This document shows, piece after piece, positions 1 to 7,486 of a stretch of DNA of 64,000 nucleotides. This DNA comes from a virus. The position numbers and the translations under genes were made by a program. The notes under the pieces were generated by a model. It had not been told where the DNA came from and searched no databases. It was given only the letters and a program-made list of their open reading frames with translations. Position 1 is the stretch's first letter, and each line of letters opens with the position of its first letter. Location: positions 57,418 through 121,417 of IMG/VR virus record IMGVR_UViG_3300008113_000108, one strand, 5' to 3'.

Positions 1-33
1 GGCAACTATCAGGGATTGGGTCTTTTTACTTGA
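1..33 (+). CDS. 3' end of an upstream gene, possibly regA
   Basis: The window opens in frame with eleven codons reading GNYQGLGLFT and a TGA stop at 31-33. In T4-like cyanophages the translational repressor gene regA usually lies just upstream of gp43, so this is probably its C-terminus, but ten residues cannot prove it. The stop codon lies inside the TTGACA of the next promoter. Confidence 0.35.
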   Translation, partial: GNYQGLGLFT

Positions 34-58
34 CAAGCGAGCCTGGGTATGCTACCAT
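30..58 (+). promoter_or_regulatory. Sigma70-type promoter upstream of the gp43 operon
   Basis: TTGACA at 30-35, a 17-nt spacer ending in TGC (extended -10), and TACCAT at 53-58. It should be read by the host housekeeping sigma factor and drive the downstream replication genes early in infection. Confidence 0.75.
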
Positions 59-86
59 ACATAGAGATGTTCTCCTGGAGCTTACC

Positions 87-452
87 ATGAATATTAAGCT
101 GATTCAACTTATTAACAATGACTATATTATCTGTGAGTACGAAGAACTAGATGAAGAGCCTTCTCTTTACATGAAGAATCCTTATCGAGTTGTGGAGCTA
201 ACCTATTGGGATTACAACGAAGACGATAAGCATTTTCCTCCAGATAATGCAGTGTTTCTGCAAACAACCGAAGAAAAAAATATTAAAGATGAAAAAGAGA
301 TTGTTACAGTTCAGAGTGATTATGCTCAATTACTCAAGTATCCACTATTCACCAACGATACAGATATCCTGTTAAATTCTGATAGGATCATGACAATTGT
401 TGATCCACTTCCAGAAGTTCTAAACCTTTACGTTCAACTAATTTCTAAATGA
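87..452 (+). CDS. Conserved cyanophage protein upstream of gp43
   Basis: A 121-residue acidic protein of unknown function. The ATG at 87 is preferred over an upstream non-ATG extension because GGAG at 77-80 is a well-placed ribosome binding site and the extension would run through the promoter. The stop overlaps the gp43 start as ATGA, so the two genes are translationally coupled. A small ORF at this place, between regA and gp43, is usual in T4-like cyanophages. I see no catalytic motif. A role linked to replication is inferred only from position. Confidence 0.7.
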   Translation: MNIKLIQLINNDYIICEYEELDEEPSLYMKNPYRVVELTYWDYNEDDKHFPPDNAVFLQTTEEKNIKDEKEIVTVQSDYAQLLKYPLFTNDTDILLNSDRIMTIVDPLPEVLNLYVQLISK

Positions 453-2941
453 GGTTTTATACCAACGTACAACTCATTCGTGATGTAGTTCACTATCGTG
501 GCTACAACAATGGAGTTCAGGAAATATTCCAGGACAAGTTTTCTCCTACTCTCTTTGTTCCATCCAAGAAGGAAAGTAAATATAAAACTCTAGATGGGGA
601 ATGCGTAAGTCCTATCAAATTTGATAAGACTAATGATGCAAAAGACTTTCTCAAGAAGTATGAGGATGTAAACAACTTTGTTGTTTATGGTTACGAGAGA
701 TTTCTGTATCAATACATTGCAGATCAGTTTCCAGAAGAGGAAATCAAGTTTGATATTTCTTCAATGAAGATCGTCTCTCTTGATATTGAGGTTGCATGTG
801 AGAACGGGTTTCCTAATGTGGAAGCTGCTGCCGAAGAAATGCTTTGTATTACAATCAAAGATATCAATACAAAGCAACTGATTGTATGGGGTGTTCGTGA
901 GTATGAGAACACTCGCTCAGATGTTGAGTATCGAGTATTCTGGACTGAGCAGGAAATGCTTCAAGACTTCCTGAATTGGTGGGTTCAGAATACTCCCGAT
1001 GTTGTGACTGGGTGGAACGTATACCTTTACGATATTCCATACATCATGCGTAGGCTAGATAAAGTTCTATCTACAAAGCATATGAAATCTATTTCTCCCT
1101 GGACTGTAGTGACCAATCGAGAAGTAGTAATCATGGGTAGACCACATATCATCTATGAGATTGCAGGTCTATCTGTTCTAGACTATCTTGATCTGTATAA
1201 AAAATTCACATATACAAACCAGGAATCATATCGTCTAGATCATATTGCATTTGTTGAGCTTGGAGAAAAGAAACTAGATCACTCCGAGTTTGAAAACTTC
1301 AAAGACTTCTATACAAAAGATTGGCAGAAGTTCATTGATTATAACATTCATGACGTAGAACTTGTTGACCGCATGGATGACAAGATGAAACTGATTGAAC
1401 TTGCAATCACCATGGCGTATGACGCAAAGGAGAACTTTGAAGATGTTTATTCTCAAGTAAAGACTTGGGACAATATCATCTTCAACTATCTAAAGCGTAA
1501 GCACATTGTAGTTCCTCCAAAAGTCAGTCAAAAGAAGGATTATGCATATGAAGGTGCATATGTAAAGGATCCTATTTTGGGTAAGCATGAGTGGGTGGTT
1601 TCATTTGACTTGAACTCACTGTATCCTCACCTCATCATGCAATACAATATCTCTCCTGAAACTCTTCTACAAGAGAGATTCCCAAGCATTAATGTAGATA
1701 AACTTCTCCATAAACAAATTGATACCAGTTCACTAGAATGTGCTACGGTATGTGCCAATGGAGCAATGTTTGATACTCATGAGCAAGGGTTCCTTCCCAA
1801 ACTGATGGAGAAGATCTATGAAGACCGAACCATCTACAAAAAGAAGATGCTTGCTGCCAAACAGCAATACGAAAAGACTCCAACGACGGAGTTGAAGAAA
1901 GAGATCGCCAGATGCAATAACATTCAGATGGCACGTAAGATTCAACTTAACTCTGCCTATGGTGCCATCGGAAATGAATACTTTAGGTATTTCCTGATCA
2001 CCAACGCAGAAGCTATTACTCTTTCTGGTCAGCTTTCAATTCGCTGGATTGAAAACAAGATGAATGCGTATCTAAATAAAATTCTCAAGACAGATAACGA
2101 AGATTATGTTGTTGCTTCAGATACTGATTCCATCTATCTCAATATGGGTCCTTTGGTCTCTCATATATTCAAGGGAAGAGAAGCGACTACTGAGAAAATT
2201 GTCAATTTCATTGATAAGATCTGTACGGTGGAACTTGAGCCTTATATTGAAAGTTCTTACCAAGAACTGGCGAACTATGTGAATGCATATTCCCAGAAGA
2301 TGAAGATGAAACGTGAGAACATTGCAGATAAAGGAATCTGGACTGCAAAGAAACGTTACATTCTCAACGTATGGGACTCTGAGGGTGTAAGATACGAGAA
2401 ACCCAAGATGAAAATCATGGGTCTTGAAACTGCACGATCCTCCACGCCATCATACTTCAGAGATAAATTGACTAAGGCATTTGAAATTATTCTGATGAAG
2501 GATAATGATGTTCTGATTGATTTCATCAATAAGGTTAAGATGGAAACTAGAAGACAAGATATTGTAGACATTTCATTCCCTCGTAGTTTGAACAATCTCA
2601 AGAAATACAAGGGATCATCTACACTGTATGCTCCAAAAACTCCAATCCAAGTCAGAGGAGCAATTCTATACAATCATCTTGTTAAAAAATTAAAGATTGC
2701 CAATAAGTATCCATATATTCAGGAAGGAGAAAAGATCAAGTTTGTATACTTGAAAACTCCTAACCCAATTCAAGAAAATGTGATATCATATTTTCAAACA
2801 CTGCCTCCAGAGTTTAATGTGCATAAGTATATTGACTTTGATATGCAGTTTTCCAAGAGCTTTCTAGAACCACTCAACTCAGTACTAAATTCTATTGGCT
2901 GGGTTTCTGAAAGACGAGGAACACTAGAAGCATTTTTGTAA
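449..2941 (+). CDS. 43: DNA polymerase gp43
   Basis: Replicative family B DNA polymerase of 830 residues (T4 gp43 is about 900), with 3'-5' proofreading. The exonuclease motif SLDIEVAC lies near residue 110. Polymerase motif A (FDLNSLYP) is near 385, motif B (KIQLNSAYG) near 497 and motif C (SDTDS) near 556, with the two metal-binding aspartates in A and C present. The C-terminus ends in a short hydrophobic tail of the kind that docks on the sliding clamp in this family. The gene overlaps its upstream neighbour by 4 nt and is followed 20 nt later by uvsX, forming a replication and recombination operon. No split or intein is seen. Confidence 0.97.
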   Translation: MRFYTNVQLIRDVVHYRGYNNGVQEIFQDKFSPTLFVPSKKESKYKTLDGECVSPIKFDKTNDAKDFLKKYEDVNNFVVYGYERFLYQYIADQFPEEEIKFDISSMKIVSLDIEVACENGFPNVEAAAEEMLCITIKDINTKQLIVWGVREYENTRSDVEYRVFWTEQEMLQDFLNWWVQNTPDVVTGWNVYLYDIPYIMRRLDKVLSTKHMKSISPWTVVTNREVVIMGRPHIIYEIAGLSVLDYLDLYKKFTYTNQESYRLDHIAFVELGEKKLDHSEFENFKDFYTKDWQKFIDYNIHDVELVDRMDDKMKLIELAITMAYDAKENFEDVYSQVKTWDNIIFNYLKRKHIVVPPKVSQKKDYAYEGAYVKDPILGKHEWVVSFDLNSLYPHLIMQYNISPETLLQERFPSINVDKLLHKQIDTSSLECATVCANGAMFDTHEQGFLPKLMEKIYEDRTIYKKKMLAAKQQYEKTPTTELKKEIARCNNIQMARKIQLNSAYGAIGNEYFRYFLITNAEAITLSGQLSIRWIENKMNAYLNKILKTDNEDYVVASDTDSIYLNMGPLVSHIFKGREATTEKIVNFIDKICTVELEPYIESSYQELANYVNAYSQKMKMKRENIADKGIWTAKKRYILNVWDSEGVRYEKPKMKIMGLETARSSTPSYFRDKLTKAFEIILMKDNDVLIDFINKVKMETRRQDIVDISFPRSLNNLKKYKGSSTLYAPKTPIQVRGAILYNHLVKKLKIANKYPYIQEGEKIKFVYLKTPNPIQENVISYFQTLPPEFNVHKYIDFDMQFSKSFLEPLNSVLNSIGWVSERRGTLEAFL

Positions 2942-2961
2942 ATTATTATTAGGAGTTAATC

Positions 2962-4002
2962 ATGAGTTTCTTAAATAGTGTTATCAAAGAGTTAGATAAC
3001 GAGTATGCAGGAATCGTCGAAGATGGAGTCGCCGCAGGAGATTGTGGGGGCTTTGTTGACACTGGGAGTTATATCTTTAATGCTCTCCTTAGTGGCAGTA
3101 TTTTTGGGGGGCTACCTAACAACAAGATTACAGCTCTCGCTGGTGAGTCATCTACTGGAAAAACTTTCTTTGCTCTCTCAATCGTTAAATTCTTCCTTCA
3201 ACAGAATCCTGATGGAGAAGTAATTTACTTTGAAACTGAGTCTGCAATTACCAAGGATATGATGACCAGTCGTGGTATTGATGCCAAACGAGTTGGTCTA
3301 GTTCCAGTATCTACAGTTCAGGAGTTTCGTACTCAATCAATCAAGGTTGTGGATGAGTACATGAAGCTAGCCAAGGGGGATCGTCCACCCCTGATGTTTG
3401 TGCTAGACTCTCTGGGAATGCTTGCGACCACCAAGGAGATCGAGGATGCCTCTGCAGGCAAGGAAACCAGGGATATGACACGTTCACAGGTTATTAAGTC
3501 TGTGTTCCGAATTCTTTCTCTCAAGCTAGGTACTGCTGGCATTCCTATGATTGTCACTAACCATACCTATGATGTTATTGGATCATACATGCCAACCAAA
3601 GAAATGGGTGGTGGCTCTGGTCTGAAGTATGCTGCTTCCACAATCATCTATCTGTCAAAATCAAAAGAGAAGGATGGAACCGAAGTTGTAGGTAACATCA
3701 TCAAGTGCAAAGCATTCAAGTCTAGGTTTACAAAAGAAAATTCTCTAATTGAAACGAGGTTGTTTTATGATGAACGTGGACTTGACAAGTACTATGGACT
3801 ACTGGAGCTGGGTGAGAAGTACGGAATTTTCACTAAGTCAGGTGGGCGTTATGAAATTGCTGGTGGCAAGTATTATGCTAAGGCTATTCTTTCGGAGCCT
3901 GATAAATTCTTTACGCCAGAAGTGATGCAGGCACTTGACGAATGTGCCAAAAAGGAGTATAGTTACGGAGCGGTAGAGACCTTTGATGGAGAAGATGATT
4001 GA
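2962..4002 (+). CDS. uvsX: UvsX recombinase (RecA-like)
   Basis: Strand-exchange ATPase of 346 residues, the T4 counterpart of RecA, used for recombination-dependent replication and repair. The Walker A motif GESSTGKT is near residue 63 and a Walker B-like hydrophobic strand ending in LDSLG is near 150. AGGAG lies just before the ATG at 2962. The C-terminus is acidic, as in UvsX and RecA. The gene sits between gp43 and gp41, the usual T4-like cyanophage order, and its stop overlaps the gp41 start by 4 nt. Confidence 0.95.
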   Translation: MSFLNSVIKELDNEYAGIVEDGVAAGDCGGFVDTGSYIFNALLSGSIFGGLPNNKITALAGESSTGKTFFALSIVKFFLQQNPDGEVIYFETESAITKDMMTSRGIDAKRVGLVPVSTVQEFRTQSIKVVDEYMKLAKGDRPPLMFVLDSLGMLATTKEIEDASAGKETRDMTRSQVIKSVFRILSLKLGTAGIPMIVTNHTYDVIGSYMPTKEMGGGSGLKYAASTIIYLSKSKEKDGTEVVGNIIKCKAFKSRFTKENSLIETRLFYDERGLDKYYGLLELGEKYGIFTKSGGRYEIAGGKYYAKAILSEPDKFFTPEVMQALDECAKKEYSYGAVETFDGEDD

Positions 4003-5381
4003 TGGATAGAATTGAATCCAAGATTCTTTCAAACTTAATTTATGATGAACGGTACACCAGAAAAGTAATTCCATTTATTAAGGACACTTACTTTGAACTT
4101 CTATCTGAAAAAATTGTATTTCAGGAAATTCACAACTATGTGATGAAGTATGATGATATTCCTTCCAAGTCTGTTCTCAAAATCGAGATCGAGAATCGGA
4201 AGGATATCTCAGATGACATTTTTCAGACTTCAGTTAATCTAGTCAATGATCTCAAAGAAGAAAAATTTGATGATCAGTGGCTACTAGACACTACTGAAAA
4301 ATGGTGCAAAGATAGAGCCATTTATTTGGCTCTATTAGAATCAGTTAAAATTGCAGATGGAAAGGATAAGACTAGGAGCAAAGATTCCATTCCGTCTATT
4401 CTTTCCGATGCACTATCAGTTTCATTTGATGAACACGTTGGTCACGACTACATTTCAGACTCAGAATCCAGATATGATTTTTATCACAAAAAAGAAGACA
4501 AAATCCCATTCGACATTGAACTCCTCAACAAAATTACAAAAGGTGGTATCCCTAATAAGACTCTCAACGTCGCTCTTGCTGGTACGGGTGTCGGGAAAAG
4601 TTTATTCATGTGCCACATGGCTAGCTCCGTGCTCTTGCAGGGGCGCAATGTTCTCTACATTACACTTGAAATGGCAGAAGAACGCATTGCTGAACGAATT
4701 GATGCGAACCTCTTGAATGTAAATATTCAGGATATTATAGATCTCCCCAAATCAACTTACGAATCTAAAGTTAACAAACTAGCAGAGAAGACCAGAGGCA
4801 AGTTGATTATCAAAGAATATCCAACTGCATCTGCTCATGTTGGACATTTCAAATCTCTTCTAACTGATCTCGCATTAAAGAAAGGATTTAAGCCAGATAT
4901 CATCTTCATTGATTATCTAAATATCTGTGCATCTTCTCGATACAAAGGAACACTGGTAAACTCTTACACATATGTAAAAGCTATTGCCGAAGAGTTACGT
5001 GGTCTTGCTGTAGAGTGCAATGTTCCAATTGTATCTGCAACACAAACAACTCGTCAAGGTTATGGCAACACTGATGTAGAGCTTACTGATACTTCCGAAT
5101 CCTTTGGTCTTCCTGCTACTGCTGACTTCATGTTTGCTCTTATTAGCACAGAAGAACTTGAAGCTCTAAATCAAATCATGATCAAGCAGTTAAAAAATCG
5201 TTATAACGACCCAACCTCATACAAGAGATTCGTCGTGGGTATTGACAGAGCCAAGATGAAGCTGTATAATGTAGAGGACAGTGCTCAGAAAAATCTGACT
5301 GATTCTGGTCAGAAAGATGATGAGTACGATGAAAAACTATCCAAAAAACAAACTAGATCATTTGAAGGTTTTAAAGTATGA
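3999..5381 (+). CDS. 41: Replicative DNA helicase gp41
   Basis: Hexameric DnaB-family 5'-3' helicase of 460 residues that works with primase gp61 and loader gp59, both encoded in this window. Walker A GTGVGKS lies near residue 195. A Walker B strand ([10 protein letters not shown]) follows near 300, then a DnaB-type sensor region with SATQTTRQG. The start overlaps the uvsX stop and the stop overlaps the mazG start, so expression is probably coupled along the operon. Confidence 0.95.
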   Translation: MMDRIESKILSNLIYDERYTRKVIPFIKDTYFELLSEKIVFQEIHNYVMKYDDIPSKSVLKIEIENRKDISDDIFQTSVNLVNDLKEEKFDDQWLLDTTEKWCKDRAIYLALLESVKIADGKDKTRSKDSIPSILSDALSVSFDEHVGHDYISDSESRYDFYHKKEDKIPFDIELLNKITKGGIPNKTLNVALAGTGVGKSLFMCHMASSVLLQGRNVLYITLEMAEERIAERIDANLLNVNIQDIIDLPKSTYESKVNKLAEKTRGKLIIKEYPTASAHVGHFKSLLTDLALKKGFKPDIIFIDYLNICASSRYKGTLVNSYTYVKAIAEELRGLAVECNVPIVSATQTTRQGYGNTDVELTDTSESFGLPATADFMFALISTEELEALNQIMIKQLKNRYNDPTSYKRFVVGIDRAKMKLYNVEDSAQKNLTDSGQKDDEYDEKLSKKQTRSFEGFKV

Positions 5382-5818
5382 CAAAAAAGCTAATTAGTCT
5401 CAACGCATATCAAGATTTCGTTGGCGATACTACTAGTCTGGCTTCCAGTAATCCAGAAGAATTTGTAAATCGTATCAAAGAAGTTGAGCGGAAAAATCCA
5501 GAGGACAACGTAAATGCTGCTGGTGTTGATCTAAACCGACTTCTGACTGCTGCTATTGGTCTTACTGCTGAGGGTGGTGAGTTTGCTGAAGTTGTTAAAA
5601 AGATTGCTTTCCAGGGCAAACCTTACAATGAACAGTCACGAATTCACATGATCAAAGAGCTTGGTGATGTGATGTGGTATATTGCACAGGGTTGTATTGC
5701 TCTTGGAACTGACATCGAAGAAGTCCTAGAGACCAACGTAGAGAAGCTAACTGCTCGTTATCCTGAAGGAGTATTCCGAGTATTCCATTCTGAAAACCGT
5801 AAAGAAGGAGATATCTGA
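5378..5818 (+). CDS. mazG: MazG-like nucleotide pyrophosphohydrolase
   Basis: A 146-residue all-alpha NTP-PPase-type protein. The metal-binding pattern GGEFAEVVKK is near residue 68 and KELGDVMWY near 91. Family members hydrolyse nucleoside triphosphates or alarmones to monophosphates. Cyanophage MazG is a common metabolic gene linked to nucleotide supply or to the ppGpp signal, but its substrate cannot be read from sequence. It overlaps gp41 upstream and the next gene downstream by 3-4 nt. Confidence 0.88.
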   Translation: MTKKLISLNAYQDFVGDTTSLASSNPEEFVNRIKEVERKNPEDNVNAAGVDLNRLLTAAIGLTAEGGEFAEVVKKIAFQGKPYNEQSRIHMIKELGDVMWYIAQGCIALGTDIEEVLETNVEKLTARYPEGVFRVFHSENRKEGDI

Positions 5819-6237
5819 TGAACGTGAATGACTGCCTAAGTGATCTCTTTGGGAAAAATTCTACGATGATTTTGTCCGATATTGATAAGATTAGATCTCT
5901 AGGACAGTCATTTAACTTCACAGTTTCTGAACACAAAAAGTTTACAATTGCACTTAGGAATGCTGAAATGTCATTGCGAAAGAATTCAGCATTCCTAAAT
6001 TTTATTTCTAAAAATCAAAACTTTTATTTGTTTGTTGTATTTAAACAATTCATACAAACTGGAAATAAGTTAGATACCTTTGAAGAGTATTACACTAAAT
6101 TTGGCACACGATACAAAAACAAAATTTCTACCTACGGATTGCAATTCTTCAAACTATATAAACAAAGTTTTGAAGAACTTTATAAAATAGCAAATTATTT
6201 GCACACTGCAAAATCTATTGTGACAGTTAGAATTTGA
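5818..6237 (+). CDS. Hypothetical protein after mazG
   Basis: A 139-residue, Lys/Phe/Tyr-rich, predicted mostly helical protein of unknown function. The start forms a TGATG overlap with mazG, which supports real translation. Base composition is more AT-rich than in the genes before it, hinting at a different origin. No domain recognised. Confidence 0.6.
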   Translation: MNVNDCLSDLFGKNSTMILSDIDKIRSLGQSFNFTVSEHKKFTIALRNAEMSLRKNSAFLNFISKNQNFYLFVVFKQFIQTGNKLDTFEEYYTKFGTRYKNKISTYGLQFFKLYKQSFEELYKIANYLHTAKSIVTVRI

Positions 6238-6238
6238 C

Positions 6239-6245
6239 CTAAATA
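6239..6245 (+). promoter_or_regulatory. T4-like late promoter motif
   Basis: CTAAATA, 24 nt before the ATG at 6270. This motif recurs at the same distance before many genes in the window, consistent with gp55/gp33-dependent late transcription. Confidence 0.55.
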
Positions 6246-6269
6246 ATAAATGTAGAACTTTTGTTTTTG

Positions 6270-7454
6270 ATGAAGACATTTACACAATTTATAACAGAAG
6301 CAAGAACTCCCGCAGGAAAGGAAGCGGAGAAGAAAGGTCTTGTCCATATGGGCAAGGGTTACTATTCAAATGCCAAGGGAGAGATTGTAGCTAAGAGTGA
6401 GCAGGGCGGACAGAAGTTAGTTTCTATTTCAAAAGACGAGAAACAAAAATTAAAGAATGGTCAACCTTTAATGGGACCATCTTCAATGGCAGATGTTCAA
6501 AATGCACCTGCTCCACAACAACAATCGCAACCACAAGATGCAACCGCAGAGCCTGATCAGCTAGAGCATGGTCAAGGTCCTGCGGTTGTTATTACTTTTG
6601 GAAGATTTAATCCTCCTTCACTTGGACACGAACAATTAATCAGTGCAGTTCAAGAGCAAGCTGAAGAACTAGAAGCTGAATATAGAATATATCCAAGCCG
6701 CACATCAGATAAAAAGCAAAATCCTTTAGACTTCAAAACCAAATATAATATTCTCCAGCATGTATTTCCAGATCATGCAGAAAATATTATGAATGATCCT
6801 GAGAATGGAGATAACATTTACGATATTCTAACCTCACTTCATGACGAAGGATATCATCATGTTATCATTGTGTGCGGTGATGAGAATGTTCAAAAGTACG
6901 AGAAGATTGCTCAAAAGTACAATGGAACTGTTTATGACTTCTATGGAGTAGAAGTTGTCAGTGCAAACATGCAGGATCCTGACACAGATAAGTCAGAAGG
7001 AATCACAAGTTCAATGATGCGTAAAGCAGCACTTGAGAACGATTATGAAACTTTCAAGCAAGGGCTTCCTGGAAATGTCAGCAAAAAAGAGTGCCGTGCA
7101 ATTTACATGCAGGTAAGAAAATCATTAAACTTGAAAGAAGAACTTTGGAAAATTTCTCCAAGTTTAGATGCCGAGAATCTTCGTGAAGAATATTATCAGG
7201 GTAACATCTTTAAACTTGGAGAAAGAGTAATAGATTCCGTGACTGGTATTGATGGAAAGATTGTTACCAGAGGATCTAATTATGTAATCTTTGTCGATGA
7301 GCAAAAGAAGATTCATAGAACTTGGATTAAAGATTTAAGTTATCATCCAGGACCATTGGAAATTGGTACGGATGATTATCGAGAGTATCTTCAGAGAATG
7401 CATCCAACAGAACCTGTAAAGTCATTTACTAGAGGCAAACGAAAAGATAAATAA
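6270..7454 (+). CDS. Nucleotidyltransferase with a capsid-targeting-like N-terminus
   Basis: A 394-residue protein. The ATG at 6270 is preferred to the in-frame TTG at 6261 because it yields MKTFTQFITEA, which closely resembles the MKTYQEFIAEA capsid-targeting peptide of T4 internal proteins. It contains FITE-A, fitting the T4 gp21 prohead-protease rule (I/L-x-E then A/G). After a low-complexity linker, residues about 105-265 form a cytidylyltransferase/NMN-adenylyltransferase-type Rossmann fold, with GRFNPPSLGHEQL (HIGH-like) near 109 and GITSSMMRK near 246. The C-terminal 120 residues are unassigned. Placed behind a late promoter, it is likely packaged in the head. The nucleotide substrate is unknown. 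Confidence 0.8.
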   Translation: MKTFTQFITEARTPAGKEAEKKGLVHMGKGYYSNAKGEIVAKSEQGGQKLVSISKDEKQKLKNGQPLMGPSSMADVQNAPAPQQQSQPQDATAEPDQLEHGQGPAVVITFGRFNPPSLGHEQLISAVQEQAEELEAEYRIYPSRTSDKKQNPLDFKTKYNILQHVFPDHAENIMNDPENGDNIYDILTSLHDEGYHHVIIVCGDENVQKYEKIAQKYNGTVYDFYGVEVVSANMQDPDTDKSEGITSSMMRKAALENDYETFKQGLPGNVSKKECRAIYMQVRKSLNLKEELWKISPSLDAENLREEYYQGNIFKLGERVIDSVTGIDGKIVTRGSNYVIFVDEQKKIHRTWIKDLSYHPGPLEIGTDDYREYLQRMHPTEPVKSFTRGKRKDK

Positions 7455-7455
7455 T

Positions 7456-7463
7456 AATAAATA
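7456..7463 (+). promoter_or_regulatory. T4-like late promoter motif
   Basis: AATAAATA, 23 nt before the ATG at 7487. A second GATAAATA copy lies about 10 nt upstream at 7446. Confidence 0.5.
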
Positions 7464-7486
7464 AGAACTCAATTTAAGTGCAGAAT

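Noticed and set aside
1733-1945. Two overlapping minus-strand frames inside gp43
   Set aside because: They lie opposite conserved polymerase motif regions and lack ribosome sites.
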